From NCBI GenBank assembly GCA_044228285.1, contig JBGAVD010000001.1:434001-498000 (forward strand): DNA of 64,000 nt, written 5' to 3'. Source of the stretch: JBBATK01 sp044228285. GTDB taxonomy: Bacteria; Bacteroidota; Ignavibacteria; Kapaibacteriales; NICIL-2. The stretch's first letter is position 1, and each line of letters opens with the position of its first letter. The notes under the pieces are model-generated. The model did not search any database. It was not told where the DNA came from and saw nothing but the letters and a program-made list of their open reading frames with translations. Of this stretch, positions 6,992-15,364 are shown one piece after another. The translations under genes were made by a program, and so were the position numbers.

Positions 6992-9900
6992 TTATTTATT
7001 GTAAAGATCAAGGATTTGATAGTACGATTCTCCGAGCTCCATGATAACCTGAAGAAAGCTCTGTCGTATACTGCTCGCGCTCTGAATCGCATGTGCATAT
7101 TCGACATAGTTAATTTCACCTTCGCTGAATTTAGCACTTGCAATTCCGGACAATTTGTATGCTTGCAGTAAGCCTTCTTCCTGGTAGTAGGAATACTGCT
7201 TACGCAGTTGATAGTAACGCTGCATGGTTGCACTGAGCAAACCAGTGAGTGATAGTTCTTTTGACTGTGTTTCTGCTAGCAGTGCCTCTTGTGTTAGTCT
7301 GGTTGCAGACGCACGCGCTGACGAATTGAAAAAAGTGAGTGGAAGCGCCATACCGACGCTAAAACCACCAAAGCGCGTAGTTGCGTCAAATACGCGCTCG
7401 ACACCATTAATAGTCTGAGAGCCAATGAACGTTTGACTCGTGTAGCCCACTTTGAGTTCAGGCAAATCTTGCGCAGCTTCAACATCTGCTTGTTTTTCGG
7501 CTAGAGTCGCTTGGCTTGCAAGAAGACGGACTGCTGGATGCAAATGTAGCCTTGTAGAATCTGCTAAGACATTGTCTATCTGTAAATATGCAGTGTCGGG
7601 AAGGATTACAAAGTCACCTGGATAGTTGATCGAGCTGCGAAGTAATTGGTAGTTCGCCGTCAATTCCGCTTCGCAGCGCGCCACTTGTTGATTATGTGTA
7701 TTAATCTCCAGCACAGCGCTTATATGTTCAAGCGAACTAACTGCACCTTCTTGAACACGTCGAGCACTTACATCAACAAATCGCTCGTACAATGTGTCCT
7801 GTGAACTTAATTCCGATTTGAGCTGGCTTAGGTATTGAATTCTATTGCAAAGAAGTCTAACGACAGATCGTACTTCCTGTATAGTAAGTGCTTGTGAGAA
7901 TTTCTTATTGTCAAGCGCTGCGCGAAGCCTCGCTGACTGGGCGGCATAGAGTGTGGGAAACGGAATGCCCTGCTGAATAGAGAAGGCATTGTCGCGAGCA
8001 ATGCTGTTGAATTGGCCGGACTGGTAGTTGAGCTCTGTCTTTGGAAGTACATATGCTGTTGATTGTTCTAATTCTGCCGCTCTTACGTCGAGTTGTTGAG
8101 CTCGAATGTGTTCACTATTCTTGAGGCAGTAGTCGACAGCATCATCTACAGTCAGGGTTCTAGGCTGCGCCTCGGCGCATATTGGAGTAAGAGCAGATGA
8201 AACGATGACCGCCAGAACAACTAACGATTGAGTGATTCCTGACTTAGTTCGAGAGAAAAGAACGTAGAGTAATGGCAAGACAAATAAGGTGAGCAGCGTT
8301 GCGGAGAACAAGCCTCCGATCACAACAGTTGCAAGCGGCTTCTGAACTTCTGCGCCAGCGCTATGTGATAACGCCATCGGCAGAAAGCCTAATGAAGCAA
8401 CAGTGGCAGTCATTAGAACTGGACGAAGACGTTGTGCAGAACCTTTGAGAATTGCTTCGTAAGTATTCAACCCTTCTTGTTTGGCACTCTGAAATGTACT
8501 GACGAGAACAATTCCATTGAGTACCGATACTCCAAACAGTGCTATGAAGCCAATCCCTGCAGATATACTAAACGGCATATCTCTCAAATACAATGCAAGC
8601 ACACCACCGATAGCACTCATAGGTATTGCCGTGTAGATGATCGCTGCCAGCCGAATCGACGAAAAAGTGAAATACAGGAGAAGGAAAATGAGAACGAGGG
8701 CAATTGGTACGGCAATCATTAGTCTTTGCGTGGCGGCTTGTAAATTTTCGAAGGTTCCGCCGTAACGATAGAAGTACCCTTCTGGGAGGTGCACACTGCT
8801 GGTTAGTTTTTGTTGAATGTCGTCAACCACTGAGGCCACATCACGGTCTTGCACGTTGAATCCAATAACGATTCTCCTTTTGCCATCCTCTCGGCTTATC
8901 TGTGCTGGGCCAATTTCTGTCTGAATCGACGCAACCTGAGAGAGCGGAATCTGGCGCCCTCCTTCAACTGGTACGTACACATTGCCTATATCTTCAAGCG
9001 AACTACGATGAGCACTGTCCAGGCGAATCACGAGGTCAAACCGTCGTTCATTCTCATAAACAACTCCAGCTTTACCTCCGGCAAAAGCAGTGCTGACAAT
9101 GTGGTTTAACTCCTCAATGTTTAGCCCATAGTTGGCTAACTGCTGTCGATTGTAGCGTACAACTATCTGAGGCAAGCCTTCAATCTGCTCAACCATTGGT
9201 TCAGTAGCTCCATGCACTGTGCGAATCTCAGAAGCTACCCGTCCAGCATACAGAAGCAGCGTGTCCAAGTTTTCACCAAAAATCTTTACGGCAACATCCT
9301 GTCGTACACCTGTCATGAGCTCATTGAAACGCATTTGTATCGGTTGATTTTTCTCGAAGAAAACACCTGGTATCGATCGTAACTTCAATACCATCTCGTC
9401 GGCTAGATCCTCGTAACTAATGTCGCGCTTCCACTGTGACTTTGTTTTAAGAATAATCATCAGATCAGTGGCCTCTGGTGGCATTGGGTCAGTCGGTACC
9501 TCTGCGCTTCCTGTTTTGCCAACAACCATTTTCACTTCGTCAAATTCTTTTGCAAGACGCGAAGCCTGCATGCTAGTTTCTATGCTCTGCGACAGAGAAG
9601 TCCCCTGCGGGAGTATGCAGTGAAATGCAAAGTCACCTTCGGCTAATGTGGGTATAAATTCAGATCCAAGTCTGGAGAAGAGAAGGCAGGAAGCAAAGAA
9701 GATTACTAGTGAGATAATGACAACTGGCCGCTTATGCTTGACTACGACTTTCAGTATAACTGTGTACATCAGTTCCAATTTTTTGAATGCACGAATTGGA
9801 AGTGACTCACGAAGTGATAGACCTTTTCGAAGCAAGACAGAAGTCGCCATTGGAATGTAGGTGAGCGAGAGTAGCAACGCACCTAGTACTGCAAAGGCAA

Positions 9901-11350
9901 CGGTTTGAGCCATTGGTCTGAACATCTTGCCTTCAATTCCAACTAGCGTCAGAATGGGCAGGTAAACTATGAGAATAATCACTTGACCAAAAACTGCCGA
10001 GTTCATCAACGAGCTAGCACTATCGTAAACGGCAGTATCTATTTCCTTTGGTCCGATAGACATTTGCCCCATCGTTGTGACTCGAGAATACAACTGGTGA
10101 AACACTGCCTCAACTATGATGACTGCTCCGTCCACAATAAGACCAAAGTCTAATGCCCCCAGGCTCATGAGATTAGCTGAGATCCCGAAAAGGTTCATCA
10201 TGCCAAGTGCGAAGAGCATGGCGAGCGGAATGGCAGAGGCGACTATGAGTCCAGCACGGGCGTTACCCAAAAACGTGATTAGAACAAAGATCACAATTGC
10301 GGCACCCTCAAGCAGATTTGTTTCAACAGTTGACATTGCCCGCCCAACCAGGTTAGTACGATCAAGATATGGCTCAATAACCACATCGCTTGGAAGCGAT
10401 GCGGCGATAGTCTTCATGCGTTCTTTGACCCTGGCGACAACATCAGCGCTATTGGCTCCTTTGAGCATCATAACTACACCTCCAACTGCGTCCTTTTCGC
10501 CGTTGTAGGTCATTGCACCGTATCGTACCGCTGAACCAAACCGCACTTCTGCAACATCCTTTACAAGAATAGGGACTCCATTTTGGCCGACTTTCACGAC
10601 AATCTCTCCAATACTCTCTAGCGTGTTGACGAGTCCGACCCCTCGAATGAAGTAGGAGTTGGGTTTCTTGTCGATGTATGCTCCACCAGTGTTCTCGTTA
10701 TTGCGTTCCAGTGAAGCGAAGATTTCCGAAACACTAACATCCATTGCTGCAAGTCTAGATGGATTGAAAGCGACCTCATACTGTTTTAGTTGTCCACCAA
10801 AGCTATTGACTTCTGCAATTCCGACTGTTCCATACAGCTGCCGAGCTACAATCCAATCCTGTATCGTGCGAAGGTCCATAGCGCTATACTTGCTTTCGCT
10901 TCCAGGTTTAGTATGGATGATGTACTGGTAAACTTCTCCTAATCCTGTGCTTGCTGGCGCAAGTTCAGGTTTCCCAGCGCCTTTTGGAATATGCTCTTCC
11001 GCGTCTTTGAGACGCTCGTTGATGAGTTGTCTGGCAAAGTACACATCTGTTTGATCAGTAAAGACGACAGTAATAACCGAAAGGCCAAAACGAGAGATGC
11101 TTCTTGACTCAACCAGACCTGGCAAATTCGCGATACTCTGCTCAATTGGATAGGTGACTAGTTGTTCCACTTCCTGACTGGCAAGTGTTGGGCATAGAGT
11201 TATAATCTGTACTTGATTGTTTGTAATATCAGGCACTGCATCGATAGAGAGCCTTGTGGCTGACCATACACCCCATATCACTAAGAGGAGAGTCATGAGC
11301 GCCACAATGCCCTTACGATCAATGCTGAAAGCAATGATCCTGTTAAGCAT
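6992..11350 (-). CDS. CusA/CzcA-type heavy-metal RND pump fused to a TolC-type outer-membrane factor, 1452 aa
   Basis: Residues 1-1040 form a full HME-family RND pump. The N-terminus is MLNRIIAFSIDRKGIVALM, two large periplasmic loops are present, and the fourth helix LGALDFGLIVDGAVIIVEA keeps the two Asp and the Glu needed for proton coupling in CzcA. Residues of about 1063-1452 are an outer-membrane efflux protein (TLTVDDAVDYCLKNSEHIRAQQLDVRAAE, then long coiled-coil repeats). The junction, about 1040-1062 (KSGITQSLVVLAVIVSSA, then ICAEAQ), looks like the signal peptide of the formerly separate channel kept in frame. Similar ~1450-residue fusions are known in Bacteroidota. With the adaptor it should export Cu/Ag or Co/Zn/Cd from the periplasm; the ion cannot be decided. 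It follows the DUF6660-like gene after 108 bp. Confidence 0.92.
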   Translation of the reverse strand: MLNRIIAFSIDRKGIVALMTLLLVIWGVWSATRLSIDAVPDITNNQVQIITLCPTLASQEVEQLVTYPIEQSIANLPGLVESRSISRFGLSVITVVFTDQTDVYFARQLINERLKDAEEHIPKGAGKPELAPASTGLGEVYQYIIHTKPGSESKYSAMDLRTIQDWIVARQLYGTVGIAEVNSFGGQLKQYEVAFNPSRLAAMDVSVSEIFASLERNNENTGGAYIDKKPNSYFIRGVGLVNTLESIGEIVVKVGQNGVPILVKDVAEVRFGSAVRYGAMTYNGEKDAVGGVVMMLKGANSADVVARVKERMKTIAASLPSDVVIEPYLDRTNLVGRAMSTVETNLLEGAAIVIFVLITFLGNARAGLIVASAIPLAMLFALGMMNLFGISANLMSLGALDFGLIVDGAVIIVEAVFHQLYSRVTTMGQMSIGPKEIDTAVYDSASSLMNSAVFGQVIILIVYLPILTLVGIEGKMFRPMAQTVAFAVLGALLLSLTYIPMATSVLLRKGLSLRESLPIRAFKKLELMYTVILKVVVKHKRPVVIISLVIFFASCLLFSRLGSEFIPTLAEGDFAFHCILPQGTSLSQSIETSMQASRLAKEFDEVKMVVGKTGSAEVPTDPMPPEATDLMIILKTKSQWKRDISYEDLADEMVLKLRSIPGVFFEKNQPIQMRFNELMTGVRQDVAVKIFGENLDTLLLYAGRVASEIRTVHGATEPMVEQIEGLPQIVVRYNRQQLANYGLNIEELNHIVSTAFAGGKAGVVYENERRFDLVIRLDSAHRSSLEDIGNVYVPVEGGRQIPLSQVASIQTEIGPAQISREDGKRRIVIGFNVQDRDVASVVDDIQQKLTSSVHLPEGYFYRYGGTFENLQAATQRLMIAVPIALVLIFLLLYFTFSSIRLAAIIYTAIPMSAIGGVLALYLRDMPFSISAGIGFIALFGVSVLNGIVLVSTFQSAKQEGLNTYEAILKGSAQRLRPVLMTATVASLGFLPMALSHSAGAEVQKPLATVVIGGLFSATLLTLFVLPLLYVLFSRTKSGITQSLVVLAVIVSSALTPICAEAQPRTLTVDDAVDYCLKNSEHIRAQQLDVRAAELEQSTAYVLPKTELNYQSGQFNSIARDNAFSIQQGIPFPTLYAAQSARLRAALDNKKFSQALTIQEVRSVVRLLCNRIQYLSQLKSELSSQDTLYERFVDVSARRVQEGAVSSLEHISAVLEINTHNQQVARCEAELTANYQLLRSSINYPGDFVILPDTAYLQIDNVLADSTRLHLHPAVRLLASQATLAEKQADVEAAQDLPELKVGYTSQTFIGSQTINGVERVFDATTRFGGFSVGMALPLTFFNSSARASATRLTQEALLAETQSKELSLTGLLSATMQRYYQLRKQYSYYQEEGLLQAYKLSGIASAKFSEGEINYVEYAHAIQSASSIRQSFLQVIMELGESYYQILDLYNK

Positions 11351-11458
11351 TTTTTTGTTTGATGGTTAGGTAATGTAATTCACCATCCACGTTAGCAGAC
11401 GGCTTCGACCTACGTAGAAAAATGGTTGGTCAGGCACGAAAAACGAGGGATCGTGACC

Positions 11459-11788
11459 TTAGGCTACGCGTGGTGGTTGCCAGATCGGGCTTAGAATTGT
11501 ATGGCAGCAACTGCCATCGTTGCGGAAAGTGAATGTGCTCTCAACAGTTGAGCAAGCAGGAGTTATCGAGGTGCACGGCGCGAGAGCTAAAACAATGCCA
11601 CAGCACGTGCACATGCAAAGTGGTGAACAATTATCATCAGTGTGTGTGTGTGAATCATTGTTCTCCACAGTACGGATGTCACGAGATGTGGAGCTATGTT
11701 GATCGCAACAATGTATATCTGTACATGGGTCAGACGTTAGGAATAACCAGTAGAAACAAAGTATGCAGGTCAGTAGTCGCACACGCAA
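11459..11788 (-). CDS. DUF6660-like Cys/His-rich exported small protein, 109 aa
   Basis: An N-terminal hydrophobic stretch (MRVRLLTCILCFYWLFLTSD) is followed by many Cys and His, including DIHCCDQH, DSHTHTDDNCSPLCMCTCC and SCCHT, and the protein ends IWQPPRVA. This combination, and the position directly ahead of a CusA-type gene in the same direction, match what I remember of DUF6660 proteins in Bacteroidota metal-efflux operons. The Cys/His clusters suggest periplasmic metal binding, perhaps a buffer or chaperone handing metal to the pump. The family has no settled function as far as I know. It appears to be the first gene of the operon; no regulator gene is next to it. Confidence 0.75.
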   Translation of the reverse strand: MRVRLLTCILCFYWLFLTSDPCTDIHCCDQHSSTSRDIRTVENNDSHTHTDDNCSPLCMCTCCGIVLALAPCTSITPACSTVESTFTFRNDGSCCHTILSPIWQPPRVA

Positions 11789-11937
11789 AGATACATACGT
11801 TCGGATTGCTGCGGTACATCGAAGAATCGCCGACTGACTTCAAGGCGATCTTTTTACATGCTCAAACCAATCTAAGTACGCATTCTCTGTCTCGTGGACT
11901 TTGCCAATAGGGAATTCGGTCGCTTAAGAAGCTTTTC

Positions 11938-12009
11938 GTTTCAGTGCAATTTCAGTGCAATGGCTGAAAAAAAGCTGCGATTTTCACAAAAATAAGCATG
12001 TTGTCGTGT
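11938..12009. other. putative element end with double CAGTGCAAT direct repeat
   Basis: TTTCAGTGCAAT occurs twice in succession (about 11939-11962) followed by GGCTGAAAA. A close relative of the same double motif occurs at 16991-17014 (TTTCAGTGCTATCTCAGTGCAATGGCT), and a looser one at 12225-12246. The motif directly precedes the tRNA fragment, so it may be an arm-type recombinase site of an element that integrated there. No integrase gene is visible in the window. Confidence 0.4.
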
Positions 12010-12055
12010 ACTCTTAATCAGCGGGTCCACGGTTCGAGTCCGTGCGGATGTACCA
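12010..12055 (+). tRNA. 3' half of tRNA-Lys(CUU), probable attachment-site duplicate
   Basis: The bases read as the anticodon loop CTCTTAA (anticodon CTT at 12013-12015), the 3' anticodon strand TCAGC, a GGGTC variable loop, and a perfect T-arm (CACGG, TTCGAGT, CCGTG at 12028-12044). The 3' acceptor strand CGGATGT, discriminator A and an encoded CCA (12053-12055) follow. The upstream bases contain no D-arm or matching acceptor strand, and the 5' anticodon strand does not pair, so this is not a functional tRNA. A fragment from anticodon loop to CCA is the typical size of the identity segment left by tyrosine-recombinase integration into a tRNA gene. Confidence 0.75.
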
Positions 12056-12083
12056 CATACCCCAGGTGCTGGGGAGAAGCTTC

Positions 12084-12121
12084 AAGCCTCACAAGTCTAT
12101 GATTTGTGAGGCTTTGTTGTT
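12084..12121 (+). terminator. intrinsic terminator downstream of the tRNA-Lys fragment
   Basis: AAGCCTCACAA (12084-12094) pairs perfectly with TTGTGAGGCTT (12104-12114), followed by TGTTGTTTGT. This is a strong stem with a T-rich tail placed as expected 30 bp after a tRNA. It supports the view that sequence to the right of the tRNA fragment is the original chromosomal flank. Confidence 0.7.
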
Positions 12122-12559
12122 TGTGGGAGCTTGCAGCGAGTGTCATGCACATCAACTTCTCATCGAATTGTCTGGGTCTATATATGGGTGTTAAGGGCTA
12201 TAAAAGCTAGCACTAACATTTGAAAGGGTGCAATTTGGGTGCAATGAGTTTGACGAATACTACGTAGGTTTCAAACTTCAAGATGGGAAGTGTAACTGAT
12301 GAGCGGTTAATGTGCCAGGCATCGAGCGCTGTTGACGACCCGTGATTCTGATGCTCCGGAGGTTGCGCTGACGCAAACAACGCCCAACCAACGGTTGAAG
12401 AATCGACTCACAACAAAAAAGTAGGTTGTCACGACGAATAACTATACTTCAGTCATTCCATTGTTTCGATAGAATAGCAAACTCTAAGAGCTTTGTTGTA
12501 ACAACAGTTTTGTTGGCGGCAAGCGAATAATAATATCAACCCAGCTGGTTAACCACATC
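12122..12559. other. intergenic stretch, no gene seen
   Basis: No frame with protein character. It holds a loose copy of the double GTGCAAT motif (12225-12246) and a short palindrome GTTGTAACAAC near 12495. The promoter of the following small membrane gene is probably here. Confidence 0.3.
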
Positions 12560-12876
12560 ATGAGTCAAAGACGTTTGGTTTACACTTTAGTATCAGTTGT
12601 TTCGATGATCTTGAGTGCTACATCACTACACATTCTCGTCTTGGACGAGTCAGGTTACGTACTGTCTCCTTTGACTATCACACTTGCAGGCTGGTGGCAT
12701 ATATTTATTTATGGCCATGTGTTGAGCTGGCTATTCTAACAAGCCTGCCAATTGACTTCTCGGTTCTTCTTGCGATGTACATTGTAGATTTTGTAATATT
12801 TGTGAGAGTGATAGCATGGTTGGCTTTCAAAGTTATAGAAATGCGTAGATCATCTAAGACGCGATTGCTCAGGTGA
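12560..12876 (+). pseudogene. small membrane protein gene split by a frameshift
   Basis: An ATG at 12560 opens a 59-residue frame (MSQRRLVYTLVSVVSMILSA) that stops at 12739. An overlapping frame from 12694 to 12876 continues with strongly hydrophobic protein (SVLLAMYIVDFVIFVRVIAW) ending in basic residues. Together they would give a protein of about 105 residues with three or four helices, of the same size and general layout as the intact 112-residue membrane protein at 14689-15027. A single indel near 12700-12735 would join them. Alternatively these are two tiny unrelated frames. Confidence 0.4.
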
Positions 12877-13067
12877 TTCTCCGTTGCTGGACTTGAATGT
12901 GAGTTTTGCTAAGACACACACATTTTGTGCTGAAGGAGGAAGTACCTTTTGGTCATGTGTTTTCAACTGTAATTGGCTCTCACTAGAATCTATTGATTCC
13001 TGAATGGTTGTGTTGATCGTCATCGACATCAAGCCTGCCAATACTATTCTCAATCAGCAGTGTTACT

Positions 13068-13174
13068 GGGCGCGCTGGCAAACTGGCGCCGTTTCGCCGG
13101 ATAAGAGTTTGTGATTTCAGAAGAATCTCGCATTTTCGCTATGTACGTAAGTGTTCCGCTCGGTCTGGCGTTGA
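13068..13174 (+). repeat. ~110-bp dispersed repeat, copy A
   Basis: Follows the family layout: GGGCGCGC at the left, TTCGCCGGATAAGAG in the middle, TTTCAGAAGAATCTCGCAT, and GTTCCGCTCGGTCTGGCGTT at the right. CGCCGGA in the middle and TCTGGCG at the right are near-inverted. It lies 130 bp before the lipoprotein gene at 13304. Confidence 0.75.
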
Positions 13175-13303
13175 CAACATACCAATTCACCTCAGAGTTT
13201 TTAAAACTGGACTTCGCATTTGAGTAAAGTGCCAACAAGATCGAAGATGCTGAGATGCAGTGCCGTTGCTCGCACGATAGCCCCCAAGCGCACACATTTT
13301 ATC

Positions 13304-13783
13304 ATGTGCGTTGCGCTCCATATTATCTTGGTACTTTTCACGGCAGGATGTGATCAAAAAAGAATCTCCTTCTTGGCTGACAGAGATTTCAGCACGGGCC
13401 ATTGGTTACTTGTCAAGAGTAATTATGTTGACGAAACAATTGATGTTATCGATGATAAGTATCTTCTTCAAAGTATGTTGTCGGAGATCACTGTTCTGTC
13501 TGATTATAAAGACGCGGAAACCACCTGTGACGGTAGGCTCATGTTATTCAAAGACGGCCAACTTCTAGCTTACCAGAATTTTGAAAGCAATTTTTCTATA
13601 TTCGAATCATTGTACATTCAGTCTGCATATCGTCATGCGACCTTTTCTGCTCGAGAAGTGACGGATAGTATAGCTTTCAGGAAAGTTCACGATAGTGTTA
13701 TGGCAATACCGAATTGCTATTGTGTTGCGCAAATCACACCCTTTGATGTGAGTAAGAATGTAATAAGGTACTATCAATGGTAA
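13304..13783 (+). CDS. predicted lipoprotein, unknown function, 159 aa
   Basis: The ATG at 13304 starts a lipoprotein signal (MCVALHIILVLFTAGCDQ) with lipobox FTAGC. A longer frame from 13220 only adds a basic leader and is less likely. The mature protein contains TCDGRLMLFKDGQLLAYQNF and a C-terminal YCVAQITPFDVSKNV. No family recognised. It is a single plus-strand gene flanked by repeat copy A upstream and another small gene downstream, with no operon partner. Confidence 0.6.
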   Translation: MCVALHIILVLFTAGCDQKRISFLADRDFSTGHWLLVKSNYVDETIDVIDDKYLLQSMLSEITVLSDYKDAETTCDGRLMLFKDGQLLAYQNFESNFSIFESLYIQSAYRHATFSAREVTDSIAFRKVHDSVMAIPNCYCVAQITPFDVSKNVIRYYQW

Positions 13784-14019
13784 TGTTTCAATAATCTGCG
13801 TAGCGCGGCACTATAATCCCGCGTCATATAGCATGTCTTTTGCACTCTGAGCATTGCTGCCAATCTGCGCCGCAAACAGCAGATTTGGACGCACTTCTGG
13901 TGTCAACGCTGAGATTGCCGGTCAGATAGGCGGTGCAGCTGGATAGCTAGCTACTGCGATCTTTGACTGAGTCCCAACATTGGCATCGCTGTGAGCACTC
14001 GAGACAAACTCAATTTGAA

Positions 14020-14487
14020 ATGAAATGTTGTATCCTTTCGGTCGCATTGGCAATTGCTGTACTGTACTTACGCCTATCCGTGTATCCAATGTACTTTGCT
14101 GACTTTATGTTGCTAGGGCACTTTGTACCTGAAGAAGAGTATCAAGAAGGAAGTTACGAGATCGTGGATACACTGCGTCCTAATGTTCCTCGACGGCATA
14201 TAGTTGTCGAATTCGCAGATAACCCCTTTGGCTTGAGCAATATGGACACGATATTTTTTGGGCTCGATCAATTCAGGTTCAAGGTAGCATATTCTCCGAC
14301 GATCGAACTCAAAGTCCCAAGATCGCTTGACTCTTTTGCCCAAATTCACGTAGAAATTTCTACCAGACGCCGAAGGTATCGATACAACAACTTCAAGGGT
14401 GAATCGGTTCGCGTACAAAATCCTCTTCGCTTGAGATTTAAGCTTGGACACGGCGCGGCGACACTTGAACAACTGTTCGTGCAATAA
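14020..14487 (+). CDS. hypothetical protein with N-terminal membrane anchor, 155 aa
   Basis: Starting at the ATG at 14020 the protein opens with an uncleaved-looking hydrophobic helix (MKCCILSVALAIAVLYLRLS). The remainder is soluble and beta-rich, including RRHIVVEFADNPFGLSNMD and a basic SISTRRRRYR-like stretch near residue 120. It ends in GHGAATLEQLFVQ. No family recognised. An earlier ATG at 13963 would add a His/Cys-rich leader without a membrane signal at the very start, so I prefer 14020. Single plus-strand gene with no operon partner. Confidence 0.55.
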   Translation: MKCCILSVALAIAVLYLRLSVYPMYFADFMLLGHFVPEEEYQEGSYEIVDTLRPNVPRRHIVVEFADNPFGLSNMDTIFFGLDQFRFKVAYSPTIELKVPRSLDSFAQIHVEISTRRRRYRYNNFKGESVRVQNPLRLRFKLGHGAATLEQLFVQ

Positions 14488-14688
14488 ACGAAGAAGCTGT
14501 GCCAGTAAATGACAAGCTTCGAAGAAGTAGATAGTATCCCTGTAAAGGGCAAAGCCGTGCGTGCATTCTGTAAGGGGAGTCTACTCGCCTGGTACATCTA
14601 GCGACGAAGCGAAGCAGTTTAGCCAGAAACGTTTCGTTCTTCTTGGAAACTTCGCAAACAATACAATCAACGTAATGTGCATTGAACG

Positions 14689-15027
14689 ATGACTGATAAG
14701 AGAATAGCTAATGGGATACTAAAGGTTTTGGCGGCATCATCTGTTATTTGGATCCTCGTCTTGTTGAAAAGCTACGTAGATGTTGGTTTCGATGTGCTCC
14801 CATCATTGGAGAATGAGCTCCTCAATATGATACTGATGCCAGGAGTGTTTTTTGCGGTTGCTCTAAAGTATGGTGCCGTCACACCGCAGTCGCGCCTTGC
14901 AGTTGGGGTGATTTCGTGTCTGTTATGGGCTGTTGTTCTTCTGACTCTGTACGCTTGTCGGCGATGGGAAATCAGTAAATCAAGAAACAGAGCGAATAGT
15001 TCTCATGAAGTTGGACCAAAACTGTGA
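14689..15027 (+). CDS. small integral membrane protein, 112 aa
   Basis: Three hydrophobic segments are visible: about 10-30 (ILKVLAASSVIWILVLLKSY), 42-60 (LNMILMPGVFFAVALKYG) and 68-88 (AVGVISCLLWAVVLLTLYAC). A polar, basic C-terminal tail follows. There is no signal peptidase site. No family recognised. The layout resembles the frameshifted gene at 12560-12876. It is followed by an 8-bp inverted repeat (CCTGATAT/ATATCAGG, 15121-15145), a weak terminator candidate, and by repeat copy B. Confidence 0.55.
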   Translation: MTDKRIANGILKVLAASSVIWILVLLKSYVDVGFDVLPSLENELLNMILMPGVFFAVALKYGAVTPQSRLAVGVISCLLWAVVLLTLYACRRWEISKSRNRANSSHEVGPKL

Positions 15028-15148
15028 TCGCCACCGAAAAACGTCTATCCACATTTAGCACAGCAACTTTGTAACGTAGCCGAGTAAGTTGAAACCGTAA
15101 GCTCAACCAACCCAGCGTAGCCTGATATGAGCATGTTATATCAGGAGG

Positions 15149-15347
15149 AATTCGCTTGATCGTGATGAACAAGGGCGAGTGTGGACACACCGGCCCATCT
15201 GACGCGCCTTCGCCGGACAACAGTATCAGTTTTCAGAAAGAACTCGCATGTTCGTGATGAACGTGAGTGCGTCGCTCGGCCCGGCGTTTCCATATTGAGG
15301 CAAGGAGTGCGTATTTTCCGCGGCGTAGTTCGGACCGGCGTTTTCAC
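15149..15347 (+). repeat. ~110-bp dispersed repeat, copy B, with partial copies on each side
   Basis: The complete copy spans 15182-15292, with TTCGCCGGACAACAGTATCAG, AGAACTCGCATGTTCGTGAT and GTCGCTCGGCCCGGCGTTTCCA in order. CGCCGGAC and the right-hand CCCGGCG are inverted. A partial inner segment precedes it (15149-15183, AATTCGCTTGATCGTGATGAAC) and a degenerate right end follows (15305-15347, GTGCGT, then CGGACCGGCGTTTTCA). This suggests nested or sequential insertions. The last piece ends 18 bp before the gene at 15365. Confidence 0.75.
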
Positions 15348-15364
15348 ATATTACAGGAGCGATC

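Noticed and set aside
12010..12055. Complete functional tRNA-Lys
   Set aside because: No D-arm or 5' acceptor strand is present upstream and the 5' anticodon strand does not pair; only the 3' half exists.
13811..13921. Minus-strand 36-codon protein-like stretch (VRPNLLFAAQIGSNAQSAKD)
   Set aside because: It reads like real protein but is bounded by stops on both sides and has no start; an open run of this length can occur by chance.
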